DNA of 7,899 nucleotides, taken from the NCBI GenBank assembly GCA_013695505.1, contig JACDAH010000118.1, forward strand, positions 1 to 7,899, given 5' to 3'. Shown here in pieces: positions 1 to 5,602 of the stretch (its first letter is position 1; each line of letters opens with the position of its first letter). The translations under genes and the position numbers were made by a program. Origin of the DNA: Chloroflexota bacterium (GTDB lineage: Bacteria; Chloroflexota; Limnocylindria; Limnocylindrales; CSP1-4). Below the pieces are notes generated by a model. It saw only the letters and a list, made by a program, of their open reading frames with translations, searched no databases and was not told the DNA's origin.

Positions 1-41
1 CCGTCCGCTCGGTCGCCGCCTGGGCTCACGGGCGTCTCCGC

Positions 42-530
42 TCAGGCGACGATGTCGGGCTGACGCTCCGGGCCGGTCACGATGACCTCGCCCGCGGCCT
101 CCTTTGGCTCGGCCCCTGTGCAACGCATCCGGAAGTGATGGTGGACCTCGGTGGCGCCGGCCGCGAGCATCGCGTTGACCGGGCAGTACTTGGCCGCCGA
201 TAGCTCGACCGCGCGGCGGACGGCTGACTCGAGGAGCACGGTGCCCTCGACGATGTGGGTTACGTCGATGCGGGTGTAGACCTGTGGATACTCGCCGCGC
301 TGGTCGGCCCGGACGTCGATCCGATAGGAGCTGTAGACCTGCCGCTTCTTGTCGAGGATCGACACCACGTCCATCGCGGAGCAGGCGCCCAGCGCCGCGG
401 CGATCGTTTCGACCGGCGACAGCTCCTGCTCCTCCGCGGCCGGGCCGAACATGATCGTCCGGCCCGAGCCCGTCGCCGCCTCGAATCGGAGGCCGCCCCG
501 ATGGACCAGGTCGACGCTGCGCTGCTTCAT
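42..530 (-). CDS. OsmC/YhfA-type family protein (predicted thiol-dependent peroxidase-like)
   Basis: OsmC-family proteins are cytoplasmic homodimers that reduce organic hydroperoxides with a cysteine pair. Numbered from the chosen start (162 aa), the first conserved cysteine lies in SPVETIAAALGACSAMDV (C50) and the second in AAKYCPVNAML (C116), as in the YhfA/OsmC-like branch. The fold's early strands and the central helix after C50 are recognisable. A ~20-residue polar tail after about residue 140 makes it slightly longer than the usual ~140 aa. The frame stays open upstream to 791, but that stretch only translates repeat DNA. Two ATGs are possible (537-539 and 528-530). I chose 528-530 because TAGGAT (538-543) overlaps the first ATG and ends 7 nt before the second, fitting a leaderless start; an AGGA at the same place would also serve as a weak SD. 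Family call is firm; physiological substrate is unknown. Confidence 0.88.
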   Translation of the reverse strand: MKQRSVDLVHRGGLRFEAATGSGRTIMFGPAAEEQELSPVETIAAALGACSAMDVVSILDKKRQVYSSYRIDVRADQRGEYPQVYTRIDVTHIVEGTVLLESAVRRAVELSAAKYCPVNAMLAAGATEVHHHFRMRCTGAEPKEAAGEVIVTGPERQPDIVA

Positions 531-537
531 GAACGTC

Positions 538-543
538 ATCCTA
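538..543 (-). promoter_or_regulatory. Candidate leaderless -10 box (TAGGAT) of the OsmC gene
   Basis: On the minus strand TAGGAT matches the TANNNT form of a -10 element and ends 7 nt before the ATG at 530-528, the spacing expected when transcription starts at the start codon. The same hexamer stands 6 nt before trxB. The alternative reading is a Shine-Dalgarno AGGA. No convincing -35 is visible. Confidence 0.45.
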
Positions 544-580
544 GCCGCGAATCGCCCTCGCGAGCGCCCGCAGCAGGTCA

Positions 581-905
581 CACATCCCTCCCGTTTCCGG
601 TAGCCGCATACGCGCGGGGGGGGCACACGGTCGGTTGCGCCGCGGCCAAGCTCAGACATCCCTCCGGTTTCCGGTAGCCGCATACGGGCGAGCGCGCCGG
701 TCGGTCGCGCCGCGCCGCGCCCAGGGTCAGACATCCCTCCCAGTTCCGGTAGCCGCATACCTGCGCGGTGCGCCCCGGTCGGTCGCGCCACGCCAAGGGT
801 CAGACATCCCTCCCGTTTCCGGTAGCCGCATACCTGCGCGGTGCGCCCCGGTCGGTCGCGCCGCGGCCAGGGTCAGACGTCCATCCGTTTCATGTAGCCG
901 CATCT
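581..905 (-). repeat. Tandem array A: five ~73-bp units of the dispersed CGGCTACCGG motif
   Basis: Five tandem units are oriented so that the motif ATGCGGCTACCGGAAACGGG reads on the minus strand. The T of the plus-strand TAGCCGCAT core falls at 601, 675, 750, 823 and 895, giving periods of 74, 75, 73 and 72 bp. Motif and linker are both conserved: each unit carries GTCAGACATCCCTCC before the core (shorter or altered in the first and last) and a GGTCGGTCGCGCC linker between cores. The fifth unit is the most diverged (CATGTAGCCG). The array fills the divergent gap between the OsmC gene and the HTH gene, starting about 40 bp upstream of the OsmC -10 box. A G8 run at 616-623 lies between units 1 and 2. 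The units look like local tandem duplications. Function unknown. Confidence 0.93.
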
Positions 906-926
906 TCCGCGCGACTGCGGCCGTCG

Positions 927-942
927 GATAACCAGCAGATAA
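927..942 (+). promoter_or_regulatory. AT-rich GATAA direct repeat upstream of the HTH gene (possible promoter/operator)
   Basis: GATAA occurs at 927-931 and 938-942, exactly 11 bp apart, in an otherwise very GC-rich stretch just after repeat array A and 46 bp before the HTH start codon. It could supply a -10 element or a direct-repeat operator for autoregulation. This is inference from position and composition only. Confidence 0.25.
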
Positions 943-987
943 GCCCGCGTGCACCCCCAGCGAAGCGCCATCTGGTCAACTTCGCGC

Positions 988-1308
988 ATGACACAACCGT
1001 CCGTGCCCTTCCTGATCAAGCATCCACATGCGAAGCGGCCGCACCGCCGCCGCGATCCGTGGATCGATCCGGCGGTCCAGGCCGCCCTCGACCGAGTCGG
1101 TGACCAGATCCGCGACGGTCGGAACTTCCTGAGCATGTCCCAGGCACAGCTCGAGCGTCTGTCGGGGCTCGATCAGACGGCGATCTCCCGCCTCGAGCAC
1201 GGGCTCATGCCCGGACTTCGCCTCCATCGGCTGGCAGCCGTGCTGGCGGTGCTCGACGGCCTTCGGCTCGTCGACCCCGGCCGCGACCGAAATCCTGCAA
1301 CTCGGTAA
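988..1308 (+). CDS. XRE-family helix-turn-helix protein
   Basis: A 106-residue predicted cytoplasmic DNA-binding protein. After a basic N-terminus (HPHAKRPHRRR, residues 12-22), residues about 34-90 form a Cro/C1-type fold: LDRVGDQIRDGRNFLSMSQ (helix 1 and start of helix 2), then SQAQLERLSGL with recognition helix DQTAISRLEHG (62-72), then a final helix RLAAVLAVLDGL. The SQxxLxxLSGLxxxxISRLExG pattern is typical of XRE regulators. There is no ligand-binding or catalytic domain. ATG 988 was chosen; a GTG at 949 would add 13 residues, and neither start has a good SD. It is divergent from the OsmC gene with array A between them, so it may control one or both, or recognise the repeat; that is inference only. 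It could also be the antitoxin-like half of a lost pair, but no toxin-like gene is adjacent. Confidence 0.85.
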   Translation: MTQPSVPFLIKHPHAKRPHRRRDPWIDPAVQAALDRVGDQIRDGRNFLSMSQAQLERLSGLDQTAISRLEHGLMPGLRLHRLAAVLAVLDGLRLVDPGRDRNPATR

Positions 1309-1344
1309 CGCCCCGCGAAACCAAGATCACCAGGCTCCAGCGGG

Positions 1345-1594
1345 CATGCGGCTACTGGAATACGAAGGAGCGCTCGGCTCCTGGGTGGCCATGTGGCTAG
1401 CGGAATACCGCGGTGCCCAGCGGTCGCGAGTATGTGGCTACTGGAATGCCGCGTGAGTTGCGGGCCGGCGTGGTTATGGGCTACCGGAACACGTGGGCGT
1501 CGCCGAGCGGGTCCGGCATGCGGTGACCGGAAAACGTGCGGTTGGCGCGAATTGCGCCGGACAGGTTATGCGGCTACCGGAAACGGGACAGCAC
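1345..1594 (+). repeat. Array B: six degenerate copies of the dispersed motif with unrelated linkers
   Basis: Copies of RYATGYGGCTACYGGAAnACG start (A of ATG) at 1346, 1391, 1432, 1476, 1518 and 1568, giving spacings of 45, 41, 44, 42 and 50 bp. All read on the plus strand. The last copy is closest to the consensus seen elsewhere (ATGCGGCTACCGGAAACGGG). The ~22-bp stretches between copies share no evident similarity, unlike array A. The array fills the convergent gap between the HTH gene and the minus-strand SGNH remnant; apart from the repeats and small hairpins I see no gene in 1309-1618. Confidence 0.88.
1366..1382. terminator. Small stem-loop after the HTH gene (weak terminator candidate)
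   Basis: AGGAGC (1366-1371) and GCTCCT (1377-1382) form a perfect 6-bp stem with a 5-nt loop, 58 bp after the HTH stop and inside the first linker of array B. There is no U-tract on either strand, so intrinsic termination is doubtful. Confidence 0.25.
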
Positions 1595-1618
1595 AGTGAT
1601 TCGCGCGCGACGCGATCG

Positions 1619-1882
1619 TCACCCGCCACCGTTGGGCAGCGGCGGCACCCGCGGCAGCGGCGGCAGCGCCGCGCGCAGGCGCCGGGAGAGCGCCGTCGAA
1701 AACGCGGTCGTCAGGTGGTGGCTGTCGCGGAACACGAGATAGGAGGCGATCACGACCGGGCACGGATCCGATGGGCAAAACCATGGGGTCGGGTCGATGA
1801 AGATGGCACCCGCGTCGGCGGCCAGGCGGGCGTCGGCGGGGGTCCGCCCGGCGTCCGCTGCCGCGTGATAGAGAGCTCCGGT
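1619..1882 (-). pseudogene. 3' remnant of an SGNH-domain acyltransferase (OafA-like)
   Basis: Minus-strand translation from about 1880 to the TGA at 1619-1621 reads GALYHAAADAG..., then FIDPTPWFCPSDPCPVVIAS and YLVFRDSHHLTTAF. This is the characteristic end of the C-terminal SGNH domain found in membrane acyltransferases (acyltransferase-3 plus SGNH) that acylate cell-surface glycans. The D-x-x-H catalytic pair (RDSHHLT, Asp near 1724-1726 and His near 1715-1717) and the C-P-x-D-x-C-P cysteines are present. The catalytic serine block and all membrane helices are absent, so only the last ~85 residues survive and no product is expected to be active. The in-frame sequence upstream (toward 1984) is the methyltransferase read out of frame. 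The native stop is retained and lies 25 bp from array B. Confidence 0.75.
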
Positions 1883-2622
1883 CTGGCTGCGCTCGCGACG
1901 ATCGTCGACCGCCGCGACGGCCATCGCGCCGTGAGCAGATCGCCAATCCGCCCGAGGATCCGGGTCGCTCGTCGCCGGCCCCACGCAGCGGCAAGGTGGC
2001 CGGTCGTCCAGAGCCTGACATCGACGAAGCCGGCCGCCCGCAACGCCGCATCAATGGTCGCCGGGACGTTGCAGGCGCCAACGAGCGGATGGGCGTCGGC
2101 GGCGCCGGCCTTGACGAGTGGCTGGATGCGACGCCGCAGCCGATCGGGCAAACCGAGATAGCCCCCGACGAATGGGTGTCGGCGGTTCACGGTGGAAAGG
2201 ATCAGCACGCCACCCGGTCGAAGCCAGCCGCGGAGATGCTCGATGGCCGCCGGCGGGTCGTCGAAATGCTCGACCGTGAAGGTCGAGAGGATCACGTCGA
2301 AGGTCTCGGGCGGAAACGCATCGCGATCGACGCACAGGTCGACGGTCGCGAACTCGTCCAGGTGGGGGAGCGAGCCCGGTTTCGGGGCATGGATGTCGGC
2401 GCCGACGAAGCGCTCGATCCGGGACCGATATCGCTTCAGGTGCGAGACCCGGCCGCAGCCCGCGTCGAGGACGGCGATGCCCGGGCCGTCACCGTTCCGT
2501 GCCCGCGTCTCACATCCGTCGAACGCCTCATCGAGCGCCGCGGTCACCAGCTCATCGGTCGTCGAGGCCTTGCCCGGATCGGGCAGGATCGCGAAGCGTC
2601 GCGGCTCCGCGGAATTCACCAT
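1750..2622 (-). CDS. Class I SAM-dependent methyltransferase with a foreign, out-of-frame C-terminal tail
   Basis: A Rossmann-fold methyltransferase of the type that modifies small molecules or glycans. Motif I is VLDAGCGRVSHLKRY (residues 51-65), the acidic residue after strand 2 is D76 in VGADIH, and motifs II-III are FDVILSTFTVEHF followed by LRGWLRPGGVLILSTVN (108-146). The fold ends naturally near residue 248 (STIVASAARPE). Residues ~250-290 are Pro/Arg/Ser-rich and come from reading the SGNH remnant in the wrong frame, so the native stop was probably lost at a junction near 1875-1882. The start ATG (2622-2620) overlaps the trxB stop in ATGGTGA, indicating translational coupling. No substrate can be assigned. 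The fold core is intact, so it may still work despite the altered tail. Confidence 0.82.
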   Translation of the reverse strand: MVNSAEPRRFAILPDPGKASTTDELVTAALDEAFDGCETRARNGDGPGIAVLDAGCGRVSHLKRYRSRIERFVGADIHAPKPGSLPHLDEFATVDLCVDRDAFPPETFDVILSTFTVEHFDDPPAAIEHLRGWLRPGGVLILSTVNRRHPFVGGYLGLPDRLRRRIQPLVKAGAADAHPLVGACNVPATIDAALRAAGFVDVRLWTTGHLAAAWGRRRATRILGRIGDLLTARWPSRRSTIVASAARPELSITRQRTPGGPPPTPAWPPTRVPSSSTRPHGFAHRIRARS

Positions 2623-3818
2623 GCCCCGGCGGTCGTGGCCTCGCTGATCCCCTCGGACTCGAGCCAGCGCTCGGCATCAATGGCAGCCTTGCAACCGTCG
2701 GCCGCGGCCGTGACCGCCTGACGGTAGCGATGGTCGTGGACGTCGCCGGCGATGAACACGCCCTCGATCTTGGAGCCGGTCTCGTCGCGGACGACGAGAT
2801 AGCCCTTCTCGTCGACCTCGAGCTCGTCCTTGAAGACGTCGGTGTTCGGGCGGTAGCCGATCGCGACGAAGAGGCCCTCCATCGGGACGTCGCGGACGGC
2901 ATCGGTCGCCGTGTCGCGCAGGCGGAGACCCTCGACCTTGGCTCCACCGAGCACCTCGTCGACCGCGGTGTTGGTGTGGATCTCGATCTTCGGATGGGCG
3001 ATCGCGCGGTCGATCATGATCTTGCTGGCACGGAACGATTCGCGCCGATGGAGGAGGTGGACCTTCGTCGCGAAGCGGGTCAGGTAGGTCGCCTCCTCGA
3101 GGGCCGTATCGCCGCCGCCGACCACCGCGATCTCCTTGTCCCGGAAGAAGAACCCGTCACAGGTCGCGCACGCCGAGACGCCACGTCCGCGGAGACGGGT
3201 CTCGCTCTCCAGGCCGAGCCACAGTGCCGACGCCCCGGTCGCGACGATGACTGCATCGGCTCGATATTCGATGCCGCGCGCCCAGGCGCGGAACGGCCGC
3301 GTCGAGAGGTCCACCCGCTCGACGTCGACGTCGATCACCCGCGTCCCGAACCGCTCGGCCTGCGCCCGGAACTTGGCCATCAACTCCGGTCCGAGGATCC
3401 CATCGGGGAAGCCCGGGTAGTTCTCGACATCGCTCGTGATCATCAGCTGGCCGCCGGGCACGATGCCGGCGAGCACGATCGGCTCGAGGTTGGCCCGGGC
3501 GGCATAGATCGCTGCCGTCAGCCCCGCGGGACCGGACCCGATGATCAGCATCTTCGTCCGGTTCTCGTCACGCTCCGCGCCGTCGTCGGGGCCACCGACC
3601 GGGCCGCCGGTCTTCGGTCGAACCGGAGCGGCCGGCGGCGTATCGAATGAGATCGGGGCGCCGAACGAGATCGGGGCAGGGGAGGCGGTGGCCCCGCCAT
3701 TTCCGTTGAGCGAAACGGCGTCCGTCGGGCCGCCGCCAAAGTCGATCGACAAACCCTCGAACGGATCGGGCGTGGCCTTCTCGGCCGGACCGTCGTCGCG
3801 TTTGGCGTCGTCGCTCAT
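2616..3818 (-). CDS. trxB: Thioredoxin reductase with long disordered N-terminal extension
   Basis: A cytoplasmic FAD enzyme that passes electrons from NADPH to thioredoxin. The order of motifs is classical: FAD-binding GSGPAGLTAAIYAARA (94-109), redox-active CATC (C217, C220), NADPH-binding VVGGGDTALEEA with HRRESFRASK (232-266), and the C-terminal FAD motif GVFIAGDVHD (353-362) followed by YRQAVTAAADGCKAA. The catalytic core, from M90, is about 311 aa, the normal length. The preceding ~89 residues are Gly/Pro/Ala/Asp-rich, lack a signal peptide and contain a near-repeat (PISFGAPISFDTP). The start at 3818-3816 is supported by TAGGAT 6 nt upstream; an internal ATG at 3551-3549 would give the minimal enzyme. 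It is followed, with a 7-bp overlap, by the methyltransferase and preceded by the LLM gene with a 76-bp gap carrying its own putative promoter and operator. Confidence 0.95.
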   Translation of the reverse strand: MSDDAKRDDGPAEKATPDPFEGLSIDFGGGPTDAVSLNGNGGATASPAPISFGAPISFDTPPAAPVRPKTGGPVGGPDDGAERDENRTKMLIIGSGPAGLTAAIYAARANLEPIVLAGIVPGGQLMITSDVENYPGFPDGILGPELMAKFRAQAERFGTRVIDVDVERVDLSTRPFRAWARGIEYRADAVIVATGASALWLGLESETRLRGRGVSACATCDGFFFRDKEIAVVGGGDTALEEATYLTRFATKVHLLHRRESFRASKIMIDRAIAHPKIEIHTNTAVDEVLGGAKVEGLRLRDTATDAVRDVPMEGLFVAIGYRPNTDVFKDELEVDEKGYLVVRDETGSKIEGVFIAGDVHDHRYRQAVTAAADGCKAAIDAERWLESEGISEATTAGAW

Positions 3819-3824
3819 CGAATC

Positions 3825-3830
3825 ATCCTA
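3825..3830 (-). promoter_or_regulatory. Candidate leaderless -10 box (TAGGAT) of trxB
   Basis: On the minus strand TAGGAT stands exactly 6 nt before the trxB ATG, the spacing of TANNNT boxes in leaderless promoters. The same CTAGGATGA string precedes the OsmC start. It could instead be read as an AGGA Shine-Dalgarno. Confidence 0.5.
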
Positions 3831-3841
3831 GCATGATCTCG

Positions 3842-3858
3842 ATACTCCCCGGGGGTAT
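3842..3858. promoter_or_regulatory. Palindromic operator candidate over the trxB -35 region (CsoR/CstR-like)
   Basis: ATACTCCCCGGGGGTAT is a near-perfect palindrome (ATAC arms, C and G runs, GTAT). It lies 11 nt upstream of the TAGGAT box, so it covers where a -35 would be (about 3848-3853). AT-flanked C-run/G-run palindromes of this sort are the known operator type of CsoR-family repressors, which sense Cu(I) or persulfide (CstR). No such regulator is encoded in the window. Confidence 0.4.
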
Positions 3859-3894
3859 GGGCAGAAGCGCCGGGACCGACGAGCGGCCGGACCG

Positions 3895-4773
3895 CTACAG
3901 GTCTCGGACCTGCGGCAGGATCTCACGACCGATTGTCTCGAGATGCTTCGGATCGTCGACGCCGGCGACGCTGAAGATCACGTGCTGGGCGCCGGCGTCG
4001 GACAGCTCGCCGAACCGGTCGACGATCTGGCTTGGCGTGTCCCGCTCGAGGTTGACCGCCTGGAGGTTCGAGCGCTCGATCTCGTCGTAGTTGCGCCCGA
4101 CCGCAGAACAGTGCTCGCGGAGGATCGCGTACTTGTGGGCGATCGCCTCTGGTCCGCCGAAGACGTTCGTGGCATCCGCATACTGGGCCACGAGGCGAAG
4201 CGTCTTCTTCTCGCCGCCGCCGCCGATCATGATCGGGACGCGTGGCCGGCTGATCGACTGCGGCGAGTTCAGGAGCCGCGTGGCTTGGAACTGGCGCCCG
4301 TCGAAGACGGCCTCGGAGCCGCGTTCGCCTTGCCACATCTCGTGGGCGATCTGGAGCGTCTCCTCGAGCATCTCGAACCGCTCGCCGAGCGGCGGGAACG
4401 GGAACCCGAGACTCCGCGACTCATCCTCGTTCCAGGCCGCCCCGATACCGAGCCAGGCGCGCCCGCCGGACAGGACGTCGAGGGTCGTGGCCGCCTTGAC
4501 CCACAGTCCGGGGAGCCGGTAGTGGACGCCACCGACCATCAGGCCCAGACGAGCGCGGCTCGTGTTGGCGGCGAGGAAGCCGAGCGCGGTCCAGCCTTCG
4601 AGCATTGGCTGCTCCGCAGGGCCGACGCCGCGGATCTGGAAGAAGTGGTCCATGACCCAGATCGAGTCGAGGCCGATGTCGTCGGCTTGTCGGCCGATTC
4701 GCGCGAGCGTCGGGCCGATGGCGGACGCTCCGCCTGGCCAGCTGAACGAGGAGATCTGCAGTCCGAGCTTCAC
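3895..4773 (-). CDS. LLM-class F420-dependent oxidoreductase (Rv1855c-like family)
   Basis: A 292-residue luciferase-like TIM-barrel protein of the group predicted to use the deazaflavin F420. The N-terminus MKLGLQISSFSWPGG, the segment SIWVMDHFFQIRGVG (37-51), TTLDVLSGGRAWLGIGAAWNEDE (~96-118), FPFPPLGERFEMLEETLQI (124-142) and PIMIGGGGEKKTLRLVAQYAD (~180-200) are hallmarks of the family represented by M. tuberculosis Rv1855c. Length is normal and no key segment is missing. The start is a GTG (4773-4771), supported by GGAGG about 8 nt upstream. It begins a minus-strand cluster followed by trxB and the methyltransferase. F420 use is inferred from subfamily and the substrate is unknown; FMN use cannot be excluded. 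Confidence 0.9.
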   Translation of the reverse strand: MKLGLQISSFSWPGGASAIGPTLARIGRQADDIGLDSIWVMDHFFQIRGVGPAEQPMLEGWTALGFLAANTSRARLGLMVGGVHYRLPGLWVKAATTLDVLSGGRAWLGIGAAWNEDESRSLGFPFPPLGERFEMLEETLQIAHEMWQGERGSEAVFDGRQFQATRLLNSPQSISRPRVPIMIGGGGEKKTLRLVAQYADATNVFGGPEAIAHKYAILREHCSAVGRNYDEIERSNLQAVNLERDTPSQIVDRFGELSDAGAQHVIFSVAGVDDPKHLETIGREILPQVRDL

Positions 4774-4781
4774 GCGGGGCG

Positions 4782-4787
4782 CCTCCG
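4782..4787 (-). promoter_or_regulatory. Shine-Dalgarno (GGAGGC) that sets the GTG start of the LLM gene
   Basis: On the minus strand GGAGGC lies 8 nt upstream of the GTG at 4773-4771, a good ribosome site that supports the non-ATG start. A TAGCAT hexamer at about 4814-4819 (minus strand) is a possible -10 box for the cluster. Confidence 0.6.
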
Positions 4788-4832
4788 GGGGTCACGGTCG
4801 AGTCGGTTGCAGAATGCTACTCGCGGTCGCGA

Positions 4833-4934
4833 GATCGCGCCGTGCGCGGGTCGCCCGCGAGCGCACGGACCGCGCACGAGGATCGCGCCGTGGCCGTGCG
4901 TGCGGTGCCCGCCAACGCGCGGGCTGCTCACGAG
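4833..4934. repeat. Two degenerate ~50-bp direct repeats leading into the motif cluster
   Basis: GATCGCGCCGTG occurs at 4833-4844 and 4881-4892, and each copy's segment ends in GCACGAG (4874-4880) or CTCACGAG (4927-4934), giving units of 48 and 54 bp. The second ends exactly where the first motif copy of the next cluster begins (GACATTCCTG). There is no gene in 4774-5274. Confidence 0.5.
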
Positions 4935-5084
4935 GACATTCCTGTCGTTTCCGGTAGCCGAATACGCAATCGGTTATCGGAATACCCGCGATCAGCCCCC
5001 GGGCCTGTATGCGGCCACCGGGGGGTCTGACGTGCGCCTACCGCCCGGACCTGACATGCGGCTATCGGAAACGGGACAGAACAC
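4935..5084. repeat. Mixed-orientation cluster of the dispersed motif
   Basis: One minus-oriented copy (CGTTTCCGGTAGCCGAATAC, 4946-4965, preceded by GACATTCCTG as in array A) is followed by plus-oriented copies beginning near 4968 (CGGTTATCGGAATACC), 5009 (ATGCGGCCACCGG), 5032 (GTGCGCCTACCG) and 5056 (ATGCGGCTATCGGAAACGGG). The 5009 and 5032 copies are packed head to tail in 23-24 bp units that each end in CTGAC. The cluster separates the LLM gene start from the sigma-factor remnant. Confidence 0.8.
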
Positions 5085-5274
5085 CTGATCCGAGCGGATC
5101 GAGATCGAGAGGGAAGCGAACTTGGCGGCGCGAATACGAAACTTGGAGGATGCGAATCGCCGCCCGGACGCGCATCCTGCAGGCAAGGCACGCGCCGCGC
5201 CGGCGTGGGTCGGTCTCCAAGGGCACGAGGAGCCGGCCAAGCCTTTCCGCGGGATCATCCCAACCGTCGTCGAA

Positions 5275-5504
5275 TCCGCCCGTCGCCCTACCCAGGCCCG
5301 ACGGGCGGTTCGATTCCTCCCGAGTGCTGGGCAGACCGTGCCCCGCCCGCGATCGTCAACGGCGCGGCGGGCTTCGTGGTCCCCGATGCGCCGGGTCAGC
5401 GGCTGATCGTCCTCGGCTTCACGATCCGCGCCGGCCGCATCGCGGCGATCGACCTGAACGCCGATCCGGCGAAGATGACGTGGCTCGATCTCGATCTGGC
5501 CTGA
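5275..5504 (+). pseudogene. C-terminal remnant of an ECF41/SigJ-like sigma factor
   Basis: The stretch from about 5349 to the TGA at 5502-5504 reads PAIVNGAAGFVV, then RLIVLGFTIRAGRIAAIDLN and ADPAKMTWLDLDL. This is the typical end of the SnoaL-like C-terminal domain of SigJ/ECF41 sigma factors (VNGxxGxVV ... GFTVxxGRIxxIDxxADPxxL). In another frame, 5275-5331 gives ARRPTQARRAVRFL, resembling the preceding RPxxGxxxVARFL segment, so a frameshift probably lies between 5331 and 5349. The DNA-binding sigma2 and sigma4 regions are absent. It is therefore a decayed gene end, with its native stop kept, lying downstream of the repeat cluster. The tail assignment is good; the upstream extension is tentative. 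Confidence 0.65.
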
Positions 5505-5569
5505 GCCGCGACCGGACCGATGAGTTGCGGCGACGCCGCCGGTCCAAGAACGTGACAACGCCTCACCGA

Positions 5570-5584
5570 ATCATGCTCCATGAT
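5570..5584. promoter_or_regulatory. Perfect inverted repeat upstream of the efflux gene (operator candidate)
   Basis: ATCATG-CTC-CATGAT is a perfect 6-bp inverted repeat with a 3-nt centre, 31 nt upstream of the efflux-pump start codon and in a locally AT-richer stretch. This is the size and place expected for a dimeric repressor site (TetR or MarR type). No such regulator is adjacent. Confidence 0.4.
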
Positions 5585-5602
5585 GACGACCGCCAAGACC
5601 TT

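Noticed and set aside
1..41. End of another gene left of the OsmC stop codon
   Set aside because: 41 bases are too few to support any call and no stop codon or motif stands out.
531..791. N-terminal extension of the OsmC protein with repeated RLPETGGMS-like peptides
   Set aside because: It is the translation of repeat array A in an open frame; codons follow the repeat, and homology to OsmC starts only after 530.
600..900. LPXTG sortase signal (LPETG) in several small reading frames
   Set aside because: The string arises from translating CGGCTACCGGAAACGGG. There is no signal peptide, hydrophobic segment or stable protein around it.
1544..1558. GGCGC-GAATT-GCGCC inverted repeat within array B as a terminator or operator
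   Set aside because: Only a 5-bp stem, no U-tract, and such short palindromes are common at this base composition.
581..1594. CRISPR array
   Set aside because: Copies are degenerate, array A linkers are similar to each other, period varies (41-75 bp), the motif is scattered elsewhere in both orientations, and no cas genes are present.
1619..2622. A real methyltransferase-SGNH fusion made by programmed frameshifting
   Set aside because: The SGNH part lacks its catalytic serine block and most of its fold, and no slippery site was evident near the junction; a truncated gene remnant explains it better.
1345..5084. Integron cassette array with attC-like sites
   Set aside because: Genes point in different directions, no attC core sites or integrase are visible, and the motif is shorter than and unlike attC.
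2499..5088. Long plus-strand open frames opposite trxB and the LLM gene (about 380 aa each)
   Set aside because: They are antisense shadows caused by high GC; the minus-strand proteins have complete family motifs and the plus-strand ones have none.
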